Assembly (NCBI GenBank): GCA_025084515.1
Contig: JAJAGP010000362.1
Location: 186,001-250,000, forward strand
From: Ancistrus triradiatus
Taxonomy: Eukaryota; Chordata; Actinopteri; Siluriformes; Loricariidae
Direction of reading: 5' to 3'
DNA: 64,000 bases
The notes beneath the pieces were generated by a model. That model did not search any database. It saw nothing but the letters and a program-made list of their open reading frames with translations, and was not told the origin of the DNA. Positions 14,401-32,500 of the stretch are shown here, piece after piece. The number at the start of each line of letters is the position of its first letter. Position 1 is the stretch's first letter. Made by a program: the position numbers and the translations under genes.

Positions 14401-16442
14401 GATCCTGCAGTGGCAGGTGTGTCCCCCTGCTTAAACCAGTACATGTCCAGGCCCGTCTGAAGTTTGCCAGAGCACATATGGATGATCCAGAAGATGATTG
14501 GGAGAATATCATGTGGTCTGATGAAACCAAAATAGAACTTTCTGGTAAAAACTCAACTCGTCGTGTTTGGAGGAAGAAGAATGCTGAGTTGCATCCCAAG
14601 AACACCATACCTACTGTGAAGCATGGGGGTGGAAACATCATGCTTTGGGGCTGTTTTTCTGCACAGGGGACAGGATGACTGATCTGTGTTAAGGGAAGAA
14701 TGAATGGGGCCATGTATCATGAGATTTTAAGCCAAAACCTCCTTCCATCAGTGAGAGCATTGAAGATGGAACGTGGCTGGGTCTTCCAGCATGACAGTGA
14801 TCCCAAACACACCGCTCAGGCAATGAAGGAGTGGCTCCGTAAAAAGCATTTCAAGGTCCTGGAGTGGCCTAGCCAGTCTCCAGACCTCATCCCCATAGAA
14901 AGTTTGTGGAGGGAGTTGAAAGTCTGTGTTGCCCAGCAACAGTCCCAAAACATCACTGCTCTAGAGGAGATCTGCATGGAGGAATGGGCCAAAATACCAG
15001 CTACAGTGTGCCAACCTGGTGAAGACTTGCAGGAAACGTTTGACCTCTGTCATTTCCAACAAAGGTTGTGTTACAAAGTATTGAGTTGAACTTTTGTAAT
15101 TGACCAAATACTTTTTTCCACCCTAATTTACAATTAAAGTCTTTAAAAATCCTAAAAAGCGATTTCCTGGATTTTTTTTTTTTCTCATTTTGTCTCTCTC
15201 AGTTGGTGTACCTCTCATCTTTCTAAGCTGGAGAAATTGCACAATCAGTGGCTGACTAAATACTTTTTTGCCCCACTGTACATATGAAGTTTTGCTTACT
15301 AGTATTTGACCCCAAAGAAAGTTTTCTTTCATTTAAAAACCACATGGCCATATGAGTGCACAATATAAGCTGAAACAGGATGTTTTTAAATTTTTTAATA
15401 ATTCAGTAAAACAAAAGCGATTACCAGCACAATACCTTTCTTACGCAAAGTATCCATTTCAGTAGGAACGGTCCAATAGGAACTCTCCCAAATCACACAG
15501 TTCTGTTCCCTATAATAGGGTCCTGATATTGCTATAAATGGTGTATTGATTTAAGGGAATAGTGATTAGGGGACTATTTAGAACAACAACGTTTAACTAC
15601 GAGTCTTCAGACCAGTAAAGAAAATGGATTAACGGCTTTAACGTTAACACGTTATTAATAAGCAAATGTTGATAGCTCTAATATAAATTATATGAATAAT
15701 GTTAAGATTTGTAATGGTTCATTACTCTACTATTTGATTTACAAGATGTATGAAAAGCAACAACTCTTAAATTGAAGGAAATATGCTGCAATTTTATTAC
15801 ATTTTTACAAAATTTACCAACTGAACCCCCAAACTAAACTCGTATGTCTATCTCCAAGGACATTCTAGTTTCTGTTGAGAACATTTGCATGCAGTCAAAT
15901 ACAGCTGTTTGATTTCCCACCATAACATACTGAAAGTTCAGTCAGGTGTTAAGGAAAGCTTTTGATTTGAGGTTAAGACTTTTTTTAAATTCAGCGTTGT
16001 ATTCTGCATCCTGAAGAGTAATTGAAATTTGTGGGATTTTTTTTTCCTCCTGTTCTCAGATGCTGCTAATGGATGTGCCTGCTCCAGTTTTTAAGCCACA
16101 AGAGAAGGTTCTCATTGACCTCTCCAACACACCTGACTTGATCAAAACGGTTCCAAATAAAGTTTTCAGTGGCCAGGTGAGACTAATGTTTTTTTTTTTT
16201 TTTTCTTTAATGCTATGAAATGTCTTTCAAAAGATGAGACTTTTTTCAAATACTTTCTCCAAGTTAGAGATGCTTTGCTATAATGATAAATTGGACTGTA
16301 TAATAATAATTACTATTAATAAATGATTTATTTTTGCACCCACCAGCTAATTGATTTGAGTTCACCCCTTATAAAGTGGAGTCCAGAAGGAAAGGAGGAC
16401 GGCCCTGTGACTGAGGCTCCACTAATCAATTTGTCTTTTTGA
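2465..16442 (+). CDS. gtse1: G2 and S phase-expressed protein 1 (GTSE1)
   Basis: Coding exons: 2465-2486, 2894-2951, 4574-5207, 6922-7080, 7248-7380, 9036-9434, 9515-9584, 11409-11639, 12864-13137, 16060-16176, 16347-16442. All junctions are GT-AG and the phases agree, giving 730 aa (human about 739). The N-terminal block (LAEEKFDFEVSLSP, then EVFLGPVTHKERGI and WSPMLEENFEQICKEAHLLA) is the conserved GTSE1 head. The middle is Ser/Pro-rich and basic, as expected for a disordered microtubule-binding region. The C-terminus has LIDL-type motifs at residues 678-681 and 700-703 and LINL near 726; in human GTSE1 such motifs bind the clathrin terminal domain on the spindle. The family also stabilises spindle microtubules and restrains p53 in G2. 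The start is the first ATG of exon 2. Exon 4 holds a perfect 18-bp tandem repeat (TGTRLP twice). A Tc1 element sits in the intron at 13138-16059. Confidence 0.95.
3189..4045 (-). mobile_element. Tigger/pogo-like MITE, copy 1
   Basis: About 857 bp, reversed relative to the other copies. Its ends match CAGTGGTACCTCGGTTCTCG with substitutions (TAGTGGTACATTGGTT on the left; GAACTGTGGTACCAGTG on the right). The left flank is TA and the right flank is TG, a worn TA duplication. The minus strand keeps an ATG GGT-type start at about 3780-3791. It lies in the gtse1 intron between exons 3 and 4. Sister copies are at 37246, 41641, 48592 and 55375. Confidence 0.7.
4055..4210 (-). repeat. Interspersed repeat B (fragment)
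   Basis: The reverse complement of the widespread fish repeat whose forward form reads CGCCTCACAGC...TTTACTCTGGG...TCCAAAGAC. It is recognised here by AACCACAGACACGGGGAGAA and GCAAGGCGACAATGCTTACC. Ten or more pieces of this repeat are scattered through the window. It is probably a SINE-like or LINE-tail sequence; the exact family is not assigned. Confidence 0.55.
7410..7675 (-). repeat. Interspersed repeat B
   Basis: A nearly complete reversed copy. It contains GGGCACAAGACAGGAACAAC, CATGTCTTAGGACATTGGGA and GCAACAGTGCTACCCACCGA, in the reverse of the order seen in the forward copy at 34277-34572. It starts about 30 bases after the donor site of gtse1 exon 5 (7248-7380). Confidence 0.65.
8205..8385 (+). 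repeat. tRNA-derived SINE
   Basis: Same family as 1303-1485. It has a B-box region GTCTAGGGTTCAAATCCC, then CTCTGCCAAGCTGAC, GGGTCCTTGAGCAAGG, and the tail GACATCTGCTAAATG. The A-box region is degraded. It lies in the gtse1 intron before exon 7381-9036 ends. Confidence 0.75.
8765..8895 (+). repeat. Unclassified repeat, member 1
   Basis: Shares CCATCCCTTTAATGTTC, a CATTCA...ACTCAAACATGA stretch, GGGCAAGAA and CATCTGATT-like text with 11752-11885, at similar spacing. The pair suggests a low-copy interspersed repeat or a local duplication. No coding frame is convincing. Confidence 0.5.
10110..10330 (+). repeat. Interspersed repeat B inserted in an older repeat
   Basis: Forward copy with CGCCTCCCAGCTCC, TGTGTGGAGTTTTGCATGTC and AGTCCAAAGACATGCGT. 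Left of it lies GATAAGTTGAATGTACCGGAACGTA, and right of it at about 10418-10460 lies ATCGGAACATAACCCCATC with GCACCTGTA. These match a segment of the Tigger-like MITE family, so the B repeat seems to have inserted into such a segment. Confidence 0.5.
11752..11885 (+). repeat. Unclassified repeat, member 2
   Basis: Partner of 8765-8895, with CCCATCCCTTTAATGTTC, then ATTCAAACATGATTGATGGG and CCATCTGATTGTGGG. It lies in the intron after gtse1 exon 11409-11639. Confidence 0.5.
13702..15278 (+). mobile_element. Full-length Tc1-like transposon
   Basis: About 1577 bp, bounded by TA on both sides (13700-13701 and 15279-15280). The outer ends are CAATGGGGCAAAAAA and TTTTTTGCCCCACTG. The inverted homology runs about 200 bp inward at each end: CACTGATTGTGCAAGTTCTC is mirrored near 15228-15250, and TCCAGGAAATC near 13831 is mirrored near 15160. 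Long terminal repeats with internal sites are typical of IR/DR-type fish Tc1 elements. It lies in the gtse1 intron between exons 10 and 11 of the coding series, in the same orientation as the gene. Confidence 0.9.
14066..15085 (+). pseudogene. Tc1-like transposase, disabled
   Basis: The N-terminal part (MAKTKELLKDTRKNIVDL, then GKQVGVNKSTVGAIIRKWK) is the helix-turn-helix pair that binds the terminal repeats. Catalytic-core landmarks follow: MWSDETKIELS carries the first Asp, HDSDPKHTA the second and PDLIPIESLW the final acidic region. At least three lesions are visible. A frameshift lies near 14316-14325. An in-frame TGA at 14677-14679 falls where the family normally has an arginine codon, consistent with CpG decay of CGA. 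A one-base frameshift near 15010 changes the last ~25 residues. The element is therefore not autonomous. Confidence 0.9.
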
Positions 16443-16506
16443 TGGATCAGGTGTACAATGTGAACGGAACCAGGAAAACATAAAAATCAACAGAATAACA
16501 CTCGTA

Positions 16507-16669
16507 AATAAAAAGCATATCAGGATGCCTATGAATACTAATGATAATGTCAGTTTTATCCATGTAGTTGATTGTTACTTGATTTCTTTTTTGCTGGAGT
16601 TTGTCTAGAGTAATTTACTTTTGAATGTGTTTGTCTTTGTTTGTTTTCCCAAAAAGGTACACAAATAAA
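16507..16669 (+). terminator. gtse1: gtse1 polyadenylation signals
   Basis: Two AATAAA hexamers follow the stop codon, at 16507-16512 and 16664-16669, about 65 and 220 bases downstream. Either could direct 3' end formation. Which one is used cannot be told from sequence. Confidence 0.6.
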
Positions 16670-17227
16670 CTGTCTGAATACTAAATGTTGTGGAGAACTG
16701 TTTATAGGGGGTGATGGGGGGAGGGGGGTGTGACTCTGGATTCTGAATTTCAGTATGAGGAGTGGCTGAAATGTAAATATAACCAACAATTAAAAAGGCT
16801 TCGTAAGATTATGCTTCCCTATTTGTGCTTGTTGCTGCATTATGGCAAATTTATTTTTTCATGGCTCTAAATGAAACTTTTCAAACTCAAACAGTAAATA
16901 CTATTATTTCAAGCTTATTGTATCTTGTTTGGGATTCAGCACACTGGTTTTACTAAAATAAAGGCAATCTATAGAAGTGGATCAATATAAATATTAGGAT
17001 TTATAGGCACTTACCGTGTAGTTGTTAGATGGAGATGGTATCGGTACGTGGTGTCAGCCGATACATGAATTTCAAGCATCGGTATCGGAAGGAAAAATGT
17101 AGTATTGGTGCATCCCTACTATAAACCATATCTTCTTCAACACACAAACATCACTTTCTGTATCCCGTGGATTCTTCAGTCATGCATCCTTTTTGTCGTT
17201 GTCTTTTGAGATTTCCCAAAATTGGTT

Positions 17228-17840
17228 CACTCTACAGCGGCATGGTGGTTAAGATTGTCGCCTCACAGCTTCAGAAGTCTGTGTTTGAATCCTGGCCTGG
17301 CCACTGCCTGTAAGGAATTTACATGTTCTCCCTATGCCTGTTAGTTTCCTCTGGATACTCTGGTATCTTCCTAAATTCCAGACAGGTCAGTTGGTGTCTT
17401 TAAAGTCCCTGACTCTGTGCATGCATGCCATGGGATGGACTGATGCCTTATTTTGGGATGGTTCCTGGCCGGTAGGCCTGTGCCCCCCATGATTCTACAC
17501 TTGACAAAACGGGTATGGAAAGTGAGTGGGTGTTTTAACATTTGCATCTCCTGTGCTTTTTGTGTTGCCTTACTTTGCTTAGGTGGGTGGCACGGTTGCA
17601 CAGGGGTTAGTGCTGTCACCTCACAGCTCCCGCATCCTGGTTTAATCCTGACTTTGGGCTCTGCCTGTGTTTACATGTCCTCCCCGTGTCCGCATGGGTT
17701 TACTTCAAGACTAGTGATAAATGCACCCAAGTCAATGCCAGTTTAGCATAATCAGTTAACCTACTGCATGTCTTTGGACTGTGGGAGGAAACCAGAATAC
17801 CCAGAGTAAACCCACATGGACACAGGGAGGACCCAGGCGC
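17228..17840 (+). repeat. Cluster of repeat B pieces
   Basis: One forward copy runs 17228-17490 (GGCATGGTGGTTAAGATTGT, CGCCTCACAGC). A second forward piece is at 17583-17715 (GGTGGCACGGTTGCACAGGG). A reversed piece follows at 17765-17840 (GTCTTTGGACTGTGGGAGG, ACCCAGAGTAAACCC). Together they fill most of the gtse1-actr6 gap. No gene is visible there. Confidence 0.65.
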
Positions 17841-18327
17841 TGCAGAATTTGTTTATTTGGTTAAATTCTCTTATACATGTAACATCACTGTAATACAAGG
17901 CTTGGTCTGAGTCTTCGTCAGTGCTTGTGTATGTTTTATGAAGAGTAAGTACAATGTCCACTTAAGTAAGTAAAGTCCACTTTACTGGGGGGGGAAGACT
18001 TATTTATTTATTAATTTTTTTTTTTTTCCGGCAGTTTTTTTCCCTACCATTTACATAGACTTAAGCAGCAGCTATTAGGCTTGACATGAATGTGAATATT
18101 TTTAGCTGAATGACACGTTTCTTGTTTTCTGACCGTTAGCCGGGTCCTTTAAAGATTAGCGCTAAAATTCTCCCGTACTGAAGGAGGCGCTGTGTGGTGC
18201 CTAAAGAAGATCTTGTATAAGGTGAAGAAGAGTTGAGTAGTGGAGCACTGTGTATACAATGCGAGTGTGGAGGGATCATTGTTAAAAAATTGTTCCTAGT
18301 TTGAGTTTTAATGTATAACTGGTCGCC

Positions 18328-26632
<8,305 letters not shown>

Positions 26633-26750
26633 TCTGAGAATATCTGTTATCTATGCTAAGTGTGTCTCAACTGTTATGGCATCACTCGTGAATCTGAATG
26701 GTGTAAGTAATTTTTAAGTGTTTTTCTTATCTTTGTATTATGTTTAAAGA

Positions 26751-26756
26751 AATAAA
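26751..26756 (+). terminator. actr6: actr6 polyadenylation signal
   Basis: AATAAA about 119 bases after the actr6 stop codon, with no closer canonical hexamer seen. Confidence 0.65.
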
Positions 26757-28310
26757 CAATATTTCATACCCTGGTTTTCCTGTTTATTATGGGGGAGAAA
26801 TATTTATAACTGTGAAATTTCTCTCGAAGATCTTTCTTGAACTTGCCTGTGCTGTAGTGTTGTTTAATCACTGCCTGCCCAATTCTGTCTGGTTCAGCAG
26901 ACACTTCTGCACATATTCTGTTTTGTTCTCCATCCAGTTATGTATAGTTAAACTATGTAGTTGTAACTACAGTTTTTAAACTCAAATCAGCTTCAAATTG
27001 TATAATATAAATGTTTATCATAGAACTTACACATTTGGTGAAAAGTAATCAGTCTTTGGTAGTTTATAGGCCATTACGTTTCATCAGAATATCTTTATTG
27101 TCATTATACCTACTATAACGAAATTAAGGTGCCATGCTTTGCGGTGTAAACAGACAAGAAAAAAATTACAGAAATGGATTATTCTGTTTACTTGTATCAA
27201 TCTTAACGATTAATCGTTTCAGTACTCATTTAAAAAGTGTTAAAACAAGCTATGGTTTTCACAATTTTCACTTTCACAGATATCACAAAGTTGTTACATA
27301 GCGCGTGCCAAGGCCCTCAACGTTGCATTTCTGGTACTTCAGCGTGTTGCCAGACCCGCGGTATTTCATCTTGTTGGTTTGCTTTCGGTAAACAAACTTA
27401 GGGATTTGGTTGTTTGGCTTCTCTAGTGTGAGTGTGTGTGAGTGCAGTGGATGAGAGAGACTCGAGCCTTGTGCTGCCACTTAGGCAATGGCCCACAGTT
27501 TAATAAGTGCGTCTGGATAGTGAGTGAGGGGATTCGGTAGCTGTCTGATATAAATTAAGTTTACAAATTACTCCTACCCCTCAGGATACACTGGTGGACC
27601 GTTATATCGTGTACAGCCACTATGTATGTTTACTGTTTGATGTTCTCCAAAATTTGTGTACATTTATTAGTGCTTTCCTTACTTTTATTTTTAGCCTGAA
27701 TTATTGGACGCATATCTGGCAACCCTATGAAGAGCGGGAAAGATTTTTCACTCGGGTGACTCTTCTCGGACAAGTATAGTAAATAAGTTCAAAACTATTT
27801 TAAAACCTAATAGCATATCGTTGATGAAGATACTTGCTGTCTGGGTAGTTGTGTAAAGCGCACAGTGTATAATGTGTAGGGTTTATTTACGCGTTTACAG
27901 GCAAGCCAACTATGCTAGTTCCGAACTACACAACTTAGCCAGCTGACAGGATGCCCAAACATTTGCATGTGCCGTTTTTTTCAGTTCAGTTTTCTCCAAG
28001 ATGTTAATGTCAGAATGTAAACTGGTTCAGTAAAACGTACAGCGGTTGTATTAACTTTTCGTTTATATAACCAACACGAAATTTATCCAGTTGTGTTCCA
28101 AGTTTTACAGAAGACGGTATACACTGTAGGGAATCTTTTATCTAGTCCATGTTGAAATGGTGAAACTCAGCTGAGCTATGGGGATTGTTTTTATAGGTGG
28201 TTTAATATTAAATGTGTGTATTAGACATGAACACTAAAGTTCTTGCTGGCTGAGCACAAGGTTTACTTATCACAGATAGTTTAGTTACCATTTAATTGGT
28301 TAGCCAACTA
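26757..28310. other. actr6-sycp3 gap, left half
   Basis: No gene is seen. A fragment near 27085-27170 (AATATCTTTATTGTCATTAT, AACGAAATTAAGGTGCC) resembles the tail of a known type of fish retroelement. The untranslated first exon and promoter of sycp3 probably lie between here and 29534, but I cannot place them. Confidence 0.45.
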
Positions 28311-29438
28311 CACTATATGGACAAAATTATTTGGACAGCTACACATTACACTTACAGGAGCTTTTTTGGTGTCCCATTCTAAAGCCATAGGCATTAACAT
28401 GGAAATGGACCCCCATTGAAGCTATAACAGCTTACACTCTTCCGGGAAAGCTTTCTACAAGATTTTGGAGAGTGTATGTGGGGATTTTTGCCCATTCATC
28501 CAGAAGAGCATTTCTAAGGTCAGACACTAATGTTGGATCAGAGAGCTTGGCTTGTGATCTCTGTTCTAGTTCATCCCAAAGGTGTTTAGTGGGGTTCAAG
28601 TCAGAGCTCTGTGTGGGCCAGTCAAGTTCTTCTACACCAAACCATCCCTTTATGGACCTTGCTTTGTGCACAGGGGCACAGTTGTGCTGGAACTGAAAAG
28701 CGCCGCCCACAACTTTGGAAGCATATTATTGTCCAAACTGTGAAGGAATGCTGTAGTATTAAGATTTCCCTTCACTGGAATATGGGACCTAGGCTAGACC
28801 CTGAAAAATGACCCAATAACGTTATCCCTCCTCCTCAAAACTTGCAGTCAGCCCAAACAATGCAACAAACTTCTGGCATTCCCCAATCCCAGATTCGTCT
28901 ATCGGACTGCCAGATAGAGAAGCATGATTTATCACTCCACAGAACATTTCCACTGCTCTAGAGTCCAATGATGCTGTGCTTTATGCCGCTTCATCTGTTG
29001 CTTGGAATAGTGCTTGGTGATGTAAGGCTTGGCCATGTCATGAAGCTCCTGGTGCACAGTTTTTGTGCTGACGTTAATGCCCGAGGAAATTTGGAGGTGC
29101 ACTATGCAAATCAGCTCTTGGTGACCCCGCTCTGTAACTTTACGTGGTCTGCTACTTTTTTTGGACTGAGTTGATGTGGTTCCAAGATGCTTCCAGTTTT
29201 CAATAATGTGACTCCACAGTGGATTGTGGAATACCTAGGAGGGAAGAAATTTTACTAACGGACTTGTTGCAGCTGTGTGGTCTTATTTAAGTACCATTCT
29301 CACATTCACAGAGGTCTTTAGAACAACCAGTGGTTTCACAAATATTTGTAAAGGCAGACAGCATGGCTAGGTGCTTGATTTTATACACCTGAATTCAGTG
29401 GCTAAGAGGTGTGTCCCACAACTTTTGTCCACATAGTG
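28311..29438 (-). mobile_element. Tc1-like element
   Basis: About 1128 bp with ends CACTATATGGACAAAATTAT and ACTTTTGTCCACATAGTG, flanked on the left by TA and on the right by CA (a worn TA). Minus-strand frames contain FQHNCAPVHKARSIKGWFG and LDWPTQSSDLNPTKHLWDEL. These match the DNAP-H-A and SPDLNPIEHLWDEL motifs of Tc1/mariner transposases. The N-terminal half is broken or deleted; intact members of this fish family are longer. It lies just upstream of the sycp3 start exon. Confidence 0.85.
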
Positions 29439-29540
29439 CAAGTGCTATAACTTACAACTAGCAAGTGTAAGATGGTGTTCATGGTCTGTAGGCTATGTAC
29501 TAGAATGTGGAAACCTCTTTTAATTTTTCTTTAGGAAATA

Positions 29541-32500
29541 ATGGCATCAGCAGGAAGAAAACAAATCAAAAAGGCAAAACAAATAGAAGATACCTCAAAC
29601 CTGGAGGCTTTTGATTTCAACATTGAAGAGGATAAGAAAGGTCTTAGTGGCTCTGAGGATGACACTAGAGAAGGTGCTGTTTGTGTTTCTACTAGCTGTA
29701 TAACATTTTCGTATCTGCGAACAGCCAGCTGTCACAAATGCAATTTACAATGGGTACATGTGATAAATGATGACCAAACTGACTACGTTACAACCACATT
29801 TGTGTGTTTTGTTAGAAACACCAATTATTGAGAAGGTAAGCAAGAAAAGATCTTCAAGTTCATTTGAGGAAGATGACCTAATTGTAGGAGTAGGGTGAGT
29901 TGAGACAGTTTTCTTACTAGAAACGCTCACATTCCGGTTTCCTACAACGTTCCAAAGACGGGCATTAGGTTAACTGGTTGCTCTTAACTGGTCCAATGTG
30001 AATATATCTGATGAGTGTCACTGTAACCTTGCAAATAGCCATTGATGCTGATACAACATTGTCACTCTGGGACACTTTAGAAAGTCAACTCATTTATTTA
30101 TATAGGGCTTTTTACAATGGAGCATTGTCTCAAAGCAACTTTACAATTTTAGTTTATCTCCTAATATCTACGTCCAATCCCAAATTGAGCAAGCCTAGGG
30201 CGACAGTGACAAGGAAAAACTCCCTAAGTGTTATGAGGAAGAAACCTTGGGAGGACCAAGACTCAAAAAGGGACCCAACCTCCTTGGGCGGTGTAGATGA
30301 TAAATCTAAGATTGAAACTGAAGTCATGGAGTCATAGTTCAAATAAAATGTGAAATATGCACATCGGCATTAAGTAGAAACACTAAATGGCTTAACACTT
30401 GTGTTTGGAATGTGGTAGAAAAACACAGATAACATACAATCTGTTAGAAAGAAAATGTAGTTCAGTCTCTGTATACAGCAATGTGTAACACCTATGTCTT
30501 TGTTACAGCAGTGAAGTACAGACAATGTTAGAAAAATTTGGAGGTATGGAATTTAATTTCAGTATGTGTGATTTTTATTTTCTGTGAAAGCATTAGACGT
30601 GTGATTGTACTTGTATGCAGTTGTAAAATTCACCATATTTTTGAATGCGGTCAAAACCTGGTATCCGAGTTCCCACGATAATGCTTGAGATATTTTAATC
30701 CGCCTCCCAAAAATCTGAGAACTCAACTTTTGTGTGTTTGTATCAGTGTAATGTCGTTGGAATAGATGGTGTCTCTGTCTGAACTGTAAGATCAATTAGT
30801 GTAGGGGTGTCCAAACTTTTTTCAAAGGGGACCAGAATGGGCGATAATATCAAAATACCCATGGGCCGATCTCTATTTCCAAATATATTACTCATAAATT
30901 ACTCAAAACACTGTACTCAAAATAATATAAAAAAAAAAAAAACATGTACAGAATAATTAATATTTATTTAATAATTAATATCTAGTAAAGTTCATATAGC
31001 ACACTAGCTCCAAATCAAAGGAGTGAATAAATACCACAGCTTACTGCAGGTTATTTAGGCTGAACATTTTCTTTAGAACATTTATGCATAATAATGCATC
31101 TTTAAAACATGTCAGGTAAGTTGCATCAGTTTTTCTCATATAGGTTGTATTTTATTACTCAGTTGCTGTGCATTACCAGACCTCTGGAACACCAACGAAG
31201 GAGGTTTTATATTTCTTAAGTCCCATAACCACCTAAATACAAACATACATATGGTTCTTGTTTAAGCCATATATGTGCTGCCACCGTCAGGTGAAAGGAC
31301 AAATTGCAACGTGCTAGCTGGCCACAAATGCCAAATAAAATCTGTCAGCAGGCCACATTTGGCCCACTTTGGACACCCCTGAATTAGTAGATAAACTGAC
31401 TGTGAGACCGGAGAGGACATTTTATTATTTTAGGAAGTATCCTGATTGGACAACACAAAAGGACTGGGTGTGGTCTGAGTTTAGGTTACTTTTTTGTATA
31501 TGTTTCTTTCTGTGGGCCCAACACGTATGCAAAACATACATAAGGATGGTGCAAACACAAAAACCTCCTAGACCAATATGTTAGGCTGACATCACTAAAA
31601 GTATGAACAAAAGAGTTTGATGTCAGCTCATGTAGGGATTTTCCCGTAAGAAACTTTGGATATAGGGCTCCCTTTATCTGAATATTCATTTTCCGAGCCA
31701 TTTCCAGGAATGAGGTCCATTCGGATTACCGGGTTTGACTGTACTGCTATTCACTACATGTATGTTAAAATGCTGGTATAGCTGACATCAGTAAGGCAAT
31801 GCAAACTAAGAGGAAACGACTGGAAGCCTTCACCAAAAGCTCACTGAAGGGCAGCAACCAAAAAATAGAGCAGCTGTGGAAAACTCAACATAACCAAAGG
31901 TATCAAATGGTAACAAATTCCAATGAACCAGCCTTTTTTTGTTTGTTTACTTAACACCTGCCTTGAATAAAACATGAACTGAAATTTCCTGCTACAGGCA
32001 GAAGCTGACACACGAGTACTCGCAGCAGATGCTATCAGTGCTGCAGCAGTGGGATACTGAAGTTCAGAAATCTGAGGAGCAAGAGGAGAAGTTAAATGTT
32101 AGTGCTGATAAATACTGACAGCCAAACCAAACGATGCAACTGACGACTAACTTTGTTTTTCTTATTTCATTCATATTAAATTGGCAAATTTGCAAGGTCA
32201 GTTTAGTTCGTAGTATTGCAGTATCTCGTCTTACTTTAACTTGTCACTGTTATTTTTTCAGAATTTGTTTCGACAGCAGCAGAAGCTCTTCCAACAGGCT
32301 CGAGTGGTGCAGAGCCAAAAAATAAAAACTATAAAAGAGCTTTATGACCAGTTCATCAAGGTTAGATTCTGTAGATTTGTATCTTTGCATGCCCATCCAG
32401 CTGCTGATTTCTGAGTGCAACTAGTAGCTTTGATCAATCAGCCAAAACATTAAAAGCACACACAATGTATAAGGGATAATATTGATTAACTTACAACAGT

